The notes: generated by a model not told the origin, from the letters alone. 64,000 nucleotides of DNA from Alicyclobacillus tolerans (GCF_021739485.1 NZ_JAJFNK010000013.1:1-64000), one strand, 5' to 3'; shown: positions 1 through 9,059, numbered from the stretch's first letter. Translations and numbers: made by a program.

Positions 1-253
1 CCCTCTCAAATTGTCAATGTGCGTAATCGTGAGAATGAGAGAGTAAATAGAAGAAAACATTAATTTATAGTGGGAGGTATGTATATGTCAGGATGCTGAC
101 TGAGGTATCGATCGAGAGAACTGGTTCCGCATTTGGCTGCACCTATGATGAGAAAGTTCGGAAGAGTCATTTTTGCCTCCTAGTCAGAGAAAGTCTAGAA
201 GATCAGTATAGGTTTTTTACATTGCGCTCTTGTGACAAGGAGATTAAAAGTTT

Positions 254-367
254 ATGAAAACAGGATTTCTCGTTTCCTCTATATATTTCCCTTTTGGTTT
301 TTTTATAGTCTCTTTTTTTATAGTTGCTTTTTCAGGGTATCCGGATTTTTGGGTGGAACGAGGGTGA
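254..367 (+). CDS. small hydrophobic peptide, 37 aa
   Basis: I do not recognise this peptide. An ATG at 254 follows a strong Shine-Dalgarno stretch (AAGGAG at about 238-243, 10 nt upstream), and the frame runs 37 codons to TGA. The product begins MKTGFLVSS and continues as one Phe/Ile/Val-rich segment long enough to span the membrane, ending in a short charged tail (WVERG). It converges on the glycosyltransferase gene that ends at 390. The T-rich DNA could by chance encode Phe, so the ribosome binding site is the main support. The sequence before it (1-253) shows no other gene. Confidence 0.4.
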   Translation: MKTGFLVSSIYFPFGFFIVSFFIVAFSGYPDFWVERG

Positions 368-389
368 CCAGACGACCGTCTTTAGAGTG

Positions 390-1433
390 CTATCGAATCA
401 GGTAAAGTGATTCCACTCGCCTCGCCATGGCTGCACTTGAATAACGGAGTTGAACTCTCCTTGTGGCTTCGTGTAAATCCCGTTTCAGCTTTGCTGTTGG
501 ATGCAACAGCTTGCGTATATCACTTTGTAGTCTGGCTTTAGTCCAGTTGTGCATGGTGAACCCGTGATCACCAAAATTCCCCTTTACCGCCTTGGGCCAG
601 GTCGCGGGAACAACTGGCCCAACGTAGTGATTTATGCCTACAGCTATCGTCGGGGTACCACTCGCGAGAGACTCTAGTGCCACCCGACCTGCACCAACCA
701 CGATATCACAAGAACTATAGAACGCCTGCATATTGTCTATGTGACCGAGAACCTGACAGCGTGTTGCGTTTTTTAGAATACGGCGTGATCCTCTTCCAGC
801 TACAACTACCCATACATTTTTTTGGGAGTTGGCATGCGCCGTCAATACGTTTACGATACGCCTTCCAAGCAGGGTTTTTCCCGCTGTAAATCGACCGGCA
901 TACCCGATGACTTTTACGTCCTTCGGGATGCCAAACCTCTTTTGTATCTTTCCTCTGTGAGCACCCTGAAGGCGGTTCATAGATACGCCATTTTCAATTA
1001 GGGACACTTTGGAAGAGGGGATGCCGCAATACCTGGTGACATAAGCGAACATAACGGGAGAAACCGTGATAAAGCGGCTGACCTTGGGGACGCATTTACG
1101 GATAACAAGACGAGGTATATATGTTCCATGAACAGTTACAAACACTCGTGTCCGCTTGGGAACAGTAGTCTGTGCTATAAGACGAAAGCCCGGGCCGTCA
1201 TGTGCGTGAACGACATCATATCGATTTGCGGCTAAAACTTGGCGTAGCTCCCCAACAGTGAACCGACCCGAATGGATACGTGCAAATCGTTTCGCTTTGT
1301 ACATCCACGGACCACCCAGTGTAAATATCCCCACCTGGTGCCCTTTCCGACGGAGTTCCTGAGCTAATGTCATGACATGCGTCTCAGTTCCTCCGCCTTG
1401 AAGCAGTCTGTGAATGATAAGAAGGATCCGCAT
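390..1433 (-). CDS. glycosyltransferase family 4
   Basis: Predicted cytosolic or membrane-associated GT-B enzyme (347 aa) that moves a sugar from a nucleotide donor onto a glycan or lipid acceptor. The N-terminus MRILLIIHRL followed by GGGTETHVMTLAQELRRKGH is the usual acceptor-side Rossmann start of GT4. A donor-site segment GAGRVALESLASGTPTIAVG lies near residues 245-265 and matches the E-x7-E region, with only the second Glu obvious. Full-length for the family. The start codon lies only about 180 nt from the divergent PIG-L deacetylase gene, suggesting shared work on a surface glycan; the acceptor cannot be read from sequence. Confidence 0.88.
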   Translation of the reverse strand: MRILLIIHRLLQGGGTETHVMTLAQELRRKGHQVGIFTLGGPWMYKAKRFARIHSGRFTVGELRQVLAANRYDVVHAHDGPGFRLIAQTTVPKRTRVFVTVHGTYIPRLVIRKCVPKVSRFITVSPVMFAYVTRYCGIPSSKVSLIENGVSMNRLQGAHRGKIQKRFGIPKDVKVIGYAGRFTAGKTLLGRRIVNVLTAHANSQKNVWVVVAGRGSRRILKNATRCQVLGHIDNMQAFYSSCDIVVGAGRVALESLASGTPTIAVGINHYVGPVVPATWPKAVKGNFGDHGFTMHNWTKARLQSDIRKLLHPTAKLKRDLHEATRRVQLRYSSAAMARRVESLYLIR

Positions 1434-1614
1434 CTTTTGTCACCCCCAGTTGGACTACCAACAACGTATTCAAAGGGGAGTTGCGACGGTTAGGACAGGT
1501 AACCAGGCTTATGCAAAAGAGATACGAGTCTCCTTATTCATCCGTCCGCATCTCTGTCCTCAGAAGAAACATAAGATGAGGGGACAACAAAGTGTAGACG
1601 GGGAGTCGTGCTAT

Positions 1615-2373
1615 ATGATTCTGAGGTTAAACATTCGCAGCTTACCCGGTCCGTTCCTCATCGTAGCACCACATCCTGATGACGACGTGCTAGGCAATGG
1701 CGGGCTGATTCAAAGGGCGCACGCGATCGGTAAAACGGTATACGTTGTCTATGTGACTGCTGGCGATGCGAACGGCGAGTCTGTCACGCATTATCTTCAC
1801 AAACCGCTGGTACCAAAGTCATTTATTCAACTGGGGTATGTCCGTCATTTCGAAGCGATAAAAGCAGAGAACTTTCTTGGAACTCCGAAATCATTGACGG
1901 ATCCCATCCGGAATCGTGTTCACCCGTCTCCTTTCACGAAATTGATGCGTGCTTCCTATACGTTTGCCTATCAGCGATACGCACCATACACACACGGGAG
2001 CATCTTGCGGCTGGTGAAATCAATACTGCAGCGTACGAAACCCGGAACCATCTTTGTCACGCTGAAGCAAGATACCAACCCGGATCACGCTGCTTCACAT
2101 ATCATCATTCATCAAGCTGTACGACAGATGAATATTCATCCGGTTATCTATTCGTATCTCATTCATTACCCACACTATCCAAACCCGACGGGCTTGCTCC
2201 AGCCACCGGCCCAACTGCGAATTCCAAATGTCGTTTCGCTGCCATTAACAGTACGACAGACAAACCGAACCCGCGAAGCATATACGATTATGCGCTCACA
2301 ATCCAGCCTGGGTTACTACTATTACCGTTGGATACGACGAAATGAATTGTATTGGAGAACACCTTCAGGGTGA
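1615..2373 (+). CDS. PIG-L family deacetylase
   Basis: Zinc-dependent de-N-acetylase of the PIG-L/LmbE superfamily (252 aa), which removes acetyl groups from N-acetylglucosamine-type sugars on small thiols, lipids or glycans. The zinc signature appears as APHPDDDVLG near residues 18-27 (usually HPDDE), and a second metal region NPDHAASH follows about 130 residues later. I place the start at ATG 1615 because GGGGAG sits 9 nt upstream; the frame is open further upstream but without a good ribosome binding site. Divergent from the GT4 gene, so a role in surface polysaccharide or glycolipid modification is likely but inferred. Confidence 0.82.
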   Translation: MILRLNIRSLPGPFLIVAPHPDDDVLGNGGLIQRAHAIGKTVYVVYVTAGDANGESVTHYLHKPLVPKSFIQLGYVRHFEAIKAENFLGTPKSLTDPIRNRVHPSPFTKLMRASYTFAYQRYAPYTHGSILRLVKSILQRTKPGTIFVTLKQDTNPDHAASHIIIHQAVRQMNIHPVIYSYLIHYPHYPNPTGLLQPPAQLRIPNVVSLPLTVRQTNRTREAYTIMRSQSSLGYYYYRWIRRNELYWRTPSG

Positions 2374-2465
2374 CTCCAGTCGTCTAGAACTGCCACGTAG
2401 GGTCCGTGCAGCAGTTGTTACTGGTGCTCTAAAGCACGGTTCCCGTATTCGTCTTTATTCCCTCG

Positions 2466-2795
2466 CTACTTGACACCCTGTTCTGACTTCGCGTAATTGG
2501 TCGTATCTACTGGGAACCGTTGCACCGCGACACTGGGGTAAACACCATCGCTATGGTTATCTTGTACGAGGTTCATCGGTATCGGGGTGTCTCCGATTTC
2601 GAGAATTGTCCGCGCTGGATTTGTGGTATAAAACGTAAGTCCCCTTATTTCGCCTAAGCGCGGGTTGTGAACGCCCAACACGGGGTCCAAAACAGGGCGA
2701 ATATGGACGTATGCTTTCCCACCGGAATAGGTGACATCGTACAGTCGCCCTTTCGATAGACCTCTTTTACAGTTCCCTTTTCTCGGAAAAACCAC
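2466..2795 (-). pseudogene. possible 5'-truncated hypothetical gene
   Basis: Unrecognised reading frame of 109 codons from a GTG at 2795 without a ribosome binding site. The same frame stays open for 23 more codons upstream (to a TGA at 2865-2867) with no ATG, GTG or TTG. Composition is protein-like (for example VLDPVLGVHNPRLGEIRGL, then a polar beta-rich stretch). This fits the C-terminal remnant of an exported protein that lost its start, but a chance frame is not excluded. Confidence 0.28.
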
Positions 2796-3083
2796 GGTTT
2801 TGGGGTATAACTCAACAGGTGAGGTTATTAAGGAAGGAAGATATTGGGGGCGTGACTGAATGACTCAGCTTGCAAATAAACAATCACCACGGCACATGCG
2901 GTCGACAGAACCGTGACAATCCGCCAGTTGGTTAAAACGCCCATGATGTCTTCGTTCTGGTACCATGGCTCATTCGCTTTCATGGTCGGATATGGTGGTG
3001 ACAGCATTATCGAGCTTCTTGCGAAAGAAGATGCCTGCGGTTGCGGCTGCTATCCAATCTTATCATTCGGCTGCAATCTTTTG

Positions 3084-3123
3084 CTCGGATTGTACCTCGG
3101 ATTGTATCTCGTCTCGGATTGTA
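3084..3123. repeat. three direct copies of CTCGGATTGTA
   Basis: Eleven-base units begin at 3084, 3096 and 3113 (periods 12 and 17). They lie in the gene-poor stretch 2796-3242, downstream of the Nramp-related gene. Nothing else in 2796-3083 looks like a gene. Confidence 0.75.
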
Positions 3124-3151
3124 TAGGGTACTTTGTTCATTCAACCACCAG

Positions 3152-3206
3152 GAACTCATTGAAATGAGTTCACATCTCGCAAAAATTCTTGAGTGTGAAC
3201 TCATTT
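3152..3206. terminator. hairpin with competing arms, likely terminator of the Nramp-related gene
   Basis: A perfect 13-bp stem pairs 3162-3174 (AAATGAGTTCACA) with 3194-3206, and four T follow on the plus strand (3204-3207). The centre arm AATGAGTTC (3163-3171) can also pair with GAACTCATT at 3152-3160, so two hairpins exclude each other. It lies just beyond the minus-strand Nramp-related stop at 3243, so it may stop transcription from that side; the T-run favours the plus strand. Confidence 0.55.
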
Positions 3207-3242
3207 TGGAAGGCTAATTTGCCTATCTGATTCACGCCAGTG

Positions 3243-4862
3243 TCAACCTCCAACGGCCAGTTGAACCACTTTCACGACTAGCATAATAACTGCTATCAGC
3301 AAATATCCACGAAGTGTTGCCATTCCAACCTTTTGCATCGGGGACCAGACGGCTTTTGGCAACTGCGCCAGTGGCGGCATCCTCCAAGAACGCCGTTCTT
3401 CTGGTGCATCAATAACGTCAGTATCCGACTTCCGTCGATACCACACGAAGCTCGCCAAAAAAATTCCAATTATCAACATTCCTGCAGCAACTAAACTAAT
3501 TGACTGCGCGTTCACGTTCGGAAAGAAAGTGGTCACCGCTAAAATCAGTGACAGGACTACCAATACGCCGACGATCACGCTGCTTACCAAGTTAAGCCAC
3601 GGGCGATTCACCCAGGGGCCAAGAACAGCCCGGTCGTTACACAGGAGCAACAGGAACACCGTGGCACTTGGTAGTAGGATCCCAGCCAAAGCTTGCACAC
3701 CCGTCGTAATGAGGCCAAGTGGGGCGTGCGGGATGACCACGATTCCGGCAGAAGCGAGAATGATTGCCGCATAGACGAGGTAAAAGCTTACGCCATCTTT
3801 CATAGTGCGATGCAGTGAATGTTTTGTACCAAACACGTCACCAAACGCATAGGAAGTAGATAGGGTGACCGCTGCTGCACCGATTAGAGAGGAATTCAAC
3901 AGAACGATCGCAAAAAAGTTTCCCGCCAAACGACCTAGGTGTTGCGTCAATCCGGAAATAACGGCCCCAGCATCCACAAACTGTCCGGCTAGTTTAGTTT
4001 CCTGGAAGGCAAATGCAGTGCAGGCGATAATTGCTGCTGCCCCAATCACGACGACGACCGAACCAATCACCGTATCCGCCCGTTCATACGCCATCCACCG
4101 GGGTGTCAGCCGTTTATCAATCACGTTGGATTGTTGAAAAAACAACTGCCAAGGCGCCACCGTGGTTCCGACCATCCCAATGATGAGCAGTAATGCGTTC
4201 GAGGTTAGCCCGCCTTGAACACCGGGAACCAGAAAACCTGAGACCATGGGACGAGCCGCCGGATGGCTCATGAACACAAGGGGAATGACCAAAAAGTTAG
4301 CGGCGACCATCACAAACATAAAGCGTTCCCACCGCCGAAAACTGCCTGTAATAGTCATGCCAATCAACAGGACCGCCGCTAAGGAGACAGAAACGAAAGG
4401 GTTGACTCCAAAATGGCTCATCGCCATCCGAATCCCGATGAACTCGGTGACAATCGTCAGCACATTAAGTACAAACAAATCCCCGACAGAAAATGCCCCC
4501 CAGAACCTGCCGAACCGCTCGAAAATCAAGCGTGCATGGCCGACTCCTGTCACCAATCCAAGACGAACCACCATTTCCTGATTGACAATGAGTACAGGCA
4601 CGAGTAGAAGTAAAACCCATAGAAGACTGGTCCCATAATTCTGGCCGGCTTGTGCATAGGTAGAAACGCCACCCGCATCGTTGTCTCCAACCATCACAAT
4701 CAAACCAGGTCCCATAATGGCAAGTAACGTTAAAATGCGGGACTTCCAGTTGCTGCGAGGTGCAGTATCATCAACGCGAACCGTACCGAGTGCTCCTTGA
4801 ATGTCGCCAACATGTGCGCTGTCTAAGACAGCTGTATCTTGAATGGCCAAATTTGTGCGCAT
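3243..4862 (-). CDS. Nramp-related divalent cation (probably Mg2+) transporter
   Basis: Polytopic membrane protein of 539 aa in the Nramp/SLC11 superfamily, probably importing a divalent cation. TM1 reads GPGLIVMVGDNDAGG (D60, N61, D62) in place of the canonical DPGN, and the TM6 region has TTVAPW (residues 233-238) instead of the MPH-type motif of Mn/Fe importers. Such substitutions are known in Nramp-related magnesium transporters. AGGAGG lies about 9 nt before the ATG. The 470-nt leader carries an M-box Mg2+ riboswitch and a terminator, which independently points to magnesium. Substrate is therefore inferred from regulation plus motif, not proven; Mn2+ remains possible. Confidence 0.85.
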   Translation of the reverse strand: MRTNLAIQDTAVLDSAHVGDIQGALGTVRVDDTAPRSNWKSRILTLLAIMGPGLIVMVGDNDAGGVSTYAQAGQNYGTSLLWVLLLLVPVLIVNQEMVVRLGLVTGVGHARLIFERFGRFWGAFSVGDLFVLNVLTIVTEFIGIRMAMSHFGVNPFVSVSLAAVLLIGMTITGSFRRWERFMFVMVAANFLVIPLVFMSHPAARPMVSGFLVPGVQGGLTSNALLLIIGMVGTTVAPWQLFFQQSNVIDKRLTPRWMAYERADTVIGSVVVVIGAAAIIACTAFAFQETKLAGQFVDAGAVISGLTQHLGRLAGNFFAIVLLNSSLIGAAAVTLSTSYAFGDVFGTKHSLHRTMKDGVSFYLVYAAIILASAGIVVIPHAPLGLITTGVQALAGILLPSATVFLLLLCNDRAVLGPWVNRPWLNLVSSVIVGVLVVLSLILAVTTFFPNVNAQSISLVAAGMLIIGIFLASFVWYRRKSDTDVIDAPEERRSWRMPPLAQLPKAVWSPMQKVGMATLRGYLLIAVIMLVVKVVQLAVGG

Positions 4863-4997
4863 GAACCCGAGCCTCCTTGACGAAGAGATAGGAGGGACTA
4901 AAGTCCCTGAAAAGATTTACGACGACATTAAAAACAACGTTGACTCGCTGATTACTAGGACCAGAGTCCACACCTACCACCTCCTTCAAGGCCATCA

Positions 4998-5027
4998 TAA
5001 AACCCCCTGGCAAACGCTCAGGGGGTC
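4998..5027 (-). terminator. riboswitch-linked intrinsic terminator
   Basis: On the minus strand ACCCCCTGAGCGTTTGCCAG continues into GGGGGT followed by TTTT, giving a GC stem and U-tract between the M-box and the transporter start. The AGGGGG directly after the aptamer (about 5067-5072) can pair with the CCCCCT arm, which would form the antiterminator. Confidence 0.85.
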
Positions 5028-5071
5028 GGATCTGCACACTTATACTTGCGCAGGTAATCCACACATCCCCC

Positions 5072-5222
5072 TAGTTGAGCTTTAGCACTATGCAACGTAG
5101 AGTTTCCACTCAGCCACGTTGAGTAAAGCCTTAATCCGGCAGTACCTGTTTTACCCATTGGCGTCTTTCGACGTTTCCGGGCAGTGGCTTATGTTTACAT
5201 AGACGCCTCGCCTAACGAGGAC
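5072..5222 (-). promoter_or_regulatory. M-box (ykoK leader) Mg2+ riboswitch
   Basis: The minus-strand RNA shows the M-box landmarks in order: CTCGTTAGGCGAGGC (5206-5220), GCCACTGCCC, AAACGTCGAAAGACGCCAAT then GGGT (about 5155-5177), and the closing GTGCTAAAGCTC (5077-5088). It sits upstream of the terminator at 4998-5027 and of the Nramp-related gene. In known M-boxes, bound Mg2+ compacts the aptamer, frees the terminator and switches off Mg2+ transporter expression; the same is expected here. Confidence 0.93.
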
Positions 5223-5339
5223 TGGTTGTATTCATTTAATGATATGCGTATGGAATCACCGAGGTTCTAGACGAACGCCATACTGATTCCCACGTCTGAT
5301 CAAAAATGCTTAATCTTTAATCTTAGCGGCAACGAGTTA

Positions 5340-5368
5340 TTTTTACACCTCAACTGCCAATTCGTCAA
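5340..5368 (-). promoter_or_regulatory. candidate sigma-A promoter for the M-box leader
   Basis: Minus strand TTGACG (5363-5368), 17-nt spacer, TAAAAA (5340-5345). It would start the leader about 110 nt before the aptamer. No gene is seen in 4863-5551; the stretch is this leader plus about 180 nt without clear features. Confidence 0.55.
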
Positions 5369-5551
5369 GGGTTTTTATCCCTTAAGAATTGTCTGTTTTA
5401 AGGACCGTTAAATTTTGCGATCTCGATTCGTGAAACTTTGCCAGGCGCTCCCGAATCATGTCCATGCCTTCATTGTTGTGACGGATCCCATTTCCAAAAA
5501 TCAAAACGGGACCTGCAGGTTTTCGGATATAAAACCTAAGGTGAAGTGTTG

Positions 5552-6880
5552 CTACTGCGATCCTTGGCGCTGTAGGACTTTTTGGACCAGAGTGACATCC
5601 TTAGCGTCAAACATGAACAAGTTTCGCAGGGGCCGCCTCGTCTGAATCTTGTAAAACCCAATGGATAGGATGAGCGCCACCATGTAGGCAGTTGATGAGG
5701 CGATAGCGCCCCCTTTCATTCCCAACCGGGGGATGAAAAACCAGCACGTTAATAGGTTTACGATGACGCAGACCCCTTGCATATATACAGGGTATTTGAC
5801 CTTACCCAGTTGATCTGTAAAAAATTGTGTAAGAACTCCCGTGGCTCCGTAAGCGACTGTCCCGATGAGCAGGATTTCAAACGGAGCAACTGAACGGGCG
5901 AATTTATGCCCATACAGCACAGGGATAACCGGAGCCAACAGGTACATGAACGCTCCGCCGAGTATGAGAAACCAGAACGAATATCGAAAGGTTCGCTCGG
6001 TAAGCGCCATGGAATCATGATGCTCTGCACTCGCGATCCCGCTGTACACGATGAGGGATACGCTTTGAGAAACTTGCCACAGCAGTTCAGACAGCGAAAC
6101 GGCGACTCCGTACCATCCCGCTGATTTCCACCCTGCCAGCCATTCCACCATGTAGAAATCGCCACGGTAATTGAGTTGAGTGAGAAGGTTTTGTGTGGCC
6201 ACCCGATGCCCGTAGGGAAGCATGAGGCTGCTGACGTTTTCGTCTCGTGTGGGGCGAAGGGACAGCGACGCTTTCCGTGTTGTGGCCAAAAGGGTCAGGA
6301 GCGCTGCCAACAGGTAGGAGAAAAGGTATACCGAAAGTGTGATGATGAGCGCGGTATGTGGAAATCTCCGTTCGCCACGTATTTCACCGCTCAAAAAAAT
6401 CAGCCCGATCATCAATGTGACTGGCTGAATGAGATTCAACCGATTGAGCAGGTCAATTTCATTCAATGCTTGAAGGAGGCGGGAACAATACGAAAAGGTT
6501 ACGATAAACGGCAGCGCGCCCAGGATGAATAACAACTGAAGCCATAATGGATGTTTCCATGACAGTGGAAGCGCGACAGCGAGTAAGACCAGACTCACTA
6601 AAGAAATCAGAAGAACATGTCGAACGGCGGTGCTTACGACCTGTTGGCGATCGAGTTTGAGTCGATTGAGTCCAAAGTTAAAGAAGCTCGCGTACCCTTC
6701 GAGAAATGTATTTCCCAGTAGTAATGTGATTCCCACGCTGCTGTAAAATCCCCGTTCTGCGACGGTGAGTAGGTGTGCGGTAAGGATTCCGATCAAAAAA
6801 GACAGTCCAGATGTACCTAGTTTGTAAAATACGGTTCGAAACAGACGTCCAATCATACTCAATGAAGTCCACTCCATCAT
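5552..6880 (-). CDS. polysaccharide flippase (MOP superfamily, Wzx-like)
   Basis: Integral membrane protein of 442 aa with about 12-14 hydrophobic segments, resembling O-antigen/exopolysaccharide flippases that move lipid-linked repeat units across the cytoplasmic membrane. The N-terminus (FYKLGTSGLSFLIGILTAHL then AERGFYS) is typical of the family. The start is uncertain: ATG 6880 has no clear ribosome binding site, while an internal TTG or ATG within the next 9 codons follows GGAGTGG. It fits with the nearby GT4 and PIG-L genes as part of a surface-glycan group. The upstream 238 nt shows no gene and no convincing promoter. Confidence 0.85.
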   Translation of the reverse strand: MMEWTSLSMIGRLFRTVFYKLGTSGLSFLIGILTAHLLTVAERGFYSSVGITLLLGNTFLEGYASFFNFGLNRLKLDRQQVVSTAVRHVLLISLVSLVLLAVALPLSWKHPLWLQLLFILGALPFIVTFSYCSRLLQALNEIDLLNRLNLIQPVTLMIGLIFLSGEIRGERRFPHTALIITLSVYLFSYLLAALLTLLATTRKASLSLRPTRDENVSSLMLPYGHRVATQNLLTQLNYRGDFYMVEWLAGWKSAGWYGVAVSLSELLWQVSQSVSLIVYSGIASAEHHDSMALTERTFRYSFWFLILGGAFMYLLAPVIPVLYGHKFARSVAPFEILLIGTVAYGATGVLTQFFTDQLGKVKYPVYMQGVCVIVNLLTCWFFIPRLGMKGGAIASSTAYMVALILSIGFYKIQTRRPLRNLFMFDAKDVTLVQKVLQRQGSQ

Positions 6881-7118
6881 CTCTGAATACTGCAGCGTTG
6901 CCTACTGCGTTTGTGAGTTTGGACGCCTAAACCCTTCTGTACAGTTGCGCAAATCATTCATTCTCTCAGTATACAGTACTAGAATTCCATGTATGGATGA
7001 CAGACGCAGGATATTGCTCAATTTATTTGGACAAACCCATTTGACTTATCTGTTGTTTTCTTGCTTTTTCGTTCCTTGAATCCGTCTTTCTTGGGTTCTG
7101 TTCGTTGTGTGTGTTGTG

Positions 7119-7988
7119 TCACGACACTTTAATTGCGATGACTCCGCTCACAATGAGCATGATCGAGGCGATTTGTAGTGCTGAAATTTTTTCCTTCAGC
7201 CAAACCACACCGATGAGCACTGCAAACGCGATGCTCATCTCCCGCGTTGCAGAGACGAACGCCACGGGCGTGCTTTGCATCGTAAAAACAACGAGGGCGT
7301 TGACGCCAAAGACCAAAAAACCACCCGCCAAGCTCTTGCCGGGATGCTGCCGAAGCAGTTGGAGGTACTGTGTTTTGGATCCAGATGCAAAGCGCGTATC
7401 ATAGGAAATTTTGCAGAGGCTCATACCGACAAAAACGATATATTTGAACAAAACTGCAGACATGACTGCTGCACCCATGGAGTCGGCCACGCTGTAAGAG
7501 GCGGTGCAGACACCGGTTAACAGAGCCCAAAAGTTGCCGGGTGCCTTGAGTGAAGTTTTAATTTCGTCGAGTGAAAACGACTTTTGGCGGATGAACAAGA
7601 TACCCGCAACAATCAGCGCAATGCCGCAAAGCCCTGCAATGTTCACCGACTTTTGGGTGAGCAGGAAGCTGAACATCGTGGCAAATACAGGAGCAGAGCC
7701 TCGCGCAACGGGATAAACCGTTAAAAAGGTGCCGACTTGATAGGCCCTGGCTAATGAAGCAAAATACAGGACCTCAAATGCGATGCTCAGTCCCATCCAA
7801 ATCCAAGCTGAAGACGGCACCGGGTCTTTCCACAATAAGTACAAGGCGACGGGACTGTATAAGATAATGGCAACCCACAAGATCAAGGTAAAGAACTGGT
7901 CGCGCTCTGGCACTTGTCGTGCAATGGCATTCCATACCGAATGTCCAAGCGCCGCCACGATGAGGAGGAGCAAAGTCTCATTGGACAT
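7119..7988 (-). CDS. EamA/DMT-family transporter
   Basis: Ten-helix drug/metabolite transporter (289 aa) built of two EamA repeats; family members export amino acids, metabolites or drugs. Hydrophobic helices run through the whole chain, with ARGSAPVFATMFSFLL closing helix 4 of the first half. I choose ATG 7988 because GGAGAGG lies 7-8 nt upstream; a longer frame lacks such a site. The gene begins 2 nt after the methyltransferase stop (7991), so the pair is almost certainly co-transcribed and coupled. The exported compound is unknown; a methylated product of the neighbour is an attractive but unproven idea. Confidence 0.85.
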   Translation of the reverse strand: MSNETLLLLIVAALGHSVWNAIARQVPERDQFFTLILWVAIILYSPVALYLLWKDPVPSSAWIWMGLSIAFEVLYFASLARAYQVGTFLTVYPVARGSAPVFATMFSFLLTQKSVNIAGLCGIALIVAGILFIRQKSFSLDEIKTSLKAPGNFWALLTGVCTASYSVADSMGAAVMSAVLFKYIVFVGMSLCKISYDTRFASGSKTQYLQLLRQHPGKSLAGGFLVFGVNALVVFTMQSTPVAFVSATREMSIAFAVLIGVVWLKEKISALQIASIMLIVSGVIAIKVS

Positions 7989-7990
7989 CT

Positions 7991-8779
7991 TTACCTCTCC
8001 GTCTTCTTGCAGAGAGTCATCCATTCATCGACATGCAGCGACTGAACATGCCCACCGAGCACTGTAACTCCGAAATAACCTTGAACGTGCAAGGCAGCGG
8101 ACAGAATGTAGTTTTCCACGACGTTGATTTGTTGTTCCGATTGAGCCATGCGCCGCACCCACTTCGGAAACAGGTATTGTTTGTGCCTAGTTTGGGAGTT
8201 CTGTATCACCAATCCTGCAGGCGTCATCCAAGACTCCCATTCCGACATGGAGAGGCAGCGAACATGGCTGGGGTCGCGCAGACGTTCAAACGTATTCATG
8301 AAGTCAGCTAGTTTTTCATCAGCAGGCGCGATGTTGTCGATGAATAAAAACGACCCTCCCGGTTTTAAAACTCGGACCGTTTCTTGAATAAATGTTTCTG
8401 GATGCGGAAAGTGGTGTGCTGCAATCCGACACGTCACAGCGTCAAATGTTGCGTCCAAAAACGGCAATGACTCAGCGTCCGCCAGTACATATTCAACGTT
8501 TTTGCAACCTCCATCGCGTAAAAAGGTCCGTGCGGTTTCCAGCATCGTTTTTGTCAAATCCACCGCCACAACCGTATTCACGTGCGGGGACAACGCTTTT
8601 GCAGTATGTCCTGCGCCGGTTGCCACATCCAAAACGGTCCAATGAGGTTGTGGCGACAGCCATTCGACCAGACGAATGAGGTCGTCTTCTTTTGAATGAA
8701 TTTCGCTAACCACGTATTCTTGAGCCGCTTTGGAAAACTGCTTTTGAACCCTTTGTTTCACGATATGGTCTTCATTCAC
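7991..8779 (-). CDS. class I SAM-dependent methyltransferase
   Basis: Soluble Rossmann methyltransferase (262 aa) related to UbiE/COQ5-type enzymes. Motif I is VLDVATGAGHTAKAL (about residues 50-64), an acidic residue ends strand 2 (VAVDLT), a post-II segment YVLADAESLPF carries the adenine-contacting Asp, and VLKPGGSFLFID forms motif III. The reading frame is open far upstream, but that part is Pro/Thr-rich and unlike the family. GTG at 8779 gives normal length and follows GGGGGTG. Acceptor unknown. Confidence 0.85.
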   Translation of the reverse strand: MNEDHIVKQRVQKQFSKAAQEYVVSEIHSKEDDLIRLVEWLSPQPHWTVLDVATGAGHTAKALSPHVNTVVAVDLTKTMLETARTFLRDGGCKNVEYVLADAESLPFLDATFDAVTCRIAAHHFPHPETFIQETVRVLKPGGSFLFIDNIAPADEKLADFMNTFERLRDPSHVRCLSMSEWESWMTPAGLVIQNSQTRHKQYLFPKWVRRMAQSEQQINVVENYILSAALHVQGYFGVTVLGGHVQSLHVDEWMTLCKKTER

Positions 8780-8940
8780 AAAAACACCCCCGTCGCTAGT
8801 AAATATAGCGATTCTTTGTGTGAAAGTCACCGATCGACACCCTCCGCAAAGGGATGCCTCTAAAATAGGATTGGTTGTTTTGAAGCCGTGGATTTGCGTT
8901 TGACAAGGCGTGGGAAGGGCGTTGGGAAAATGAAGCGTTT

Positions 8941-8962
8941 TTTTTAAGTTGTTTTTAAGTTT
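8941..8962. repeat. 11-bp tandem direct repeat between divergent genes
   Basis: TTTTTAAGTTG is followed at once by TTTTTAAGTTT. It lies in the 280-nt region between the methyltransferase (minus) and the small membrane peptide (plus). Same-face repeats about one helical turn apart can be regulator boxes, but no -10/-35 pair is clear nearby. Confidence 0.5.
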
Positions 8963-9059
8963 GCCGACTAGACTGGTGTCAGGAAGGGTAGCGCGAGTGG
9001 CTATCGTCGCAGTTGGCGGAGGTGGGGCCGCTGCACTATAAAACCAAGAGGTGTGTGCG

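Noticed and set aside
2913-3167. Plus-strand frame of 84 codons over the direct repeats
   Set aside because: No ribosome binding site, and part of the product is just the translated repeats.
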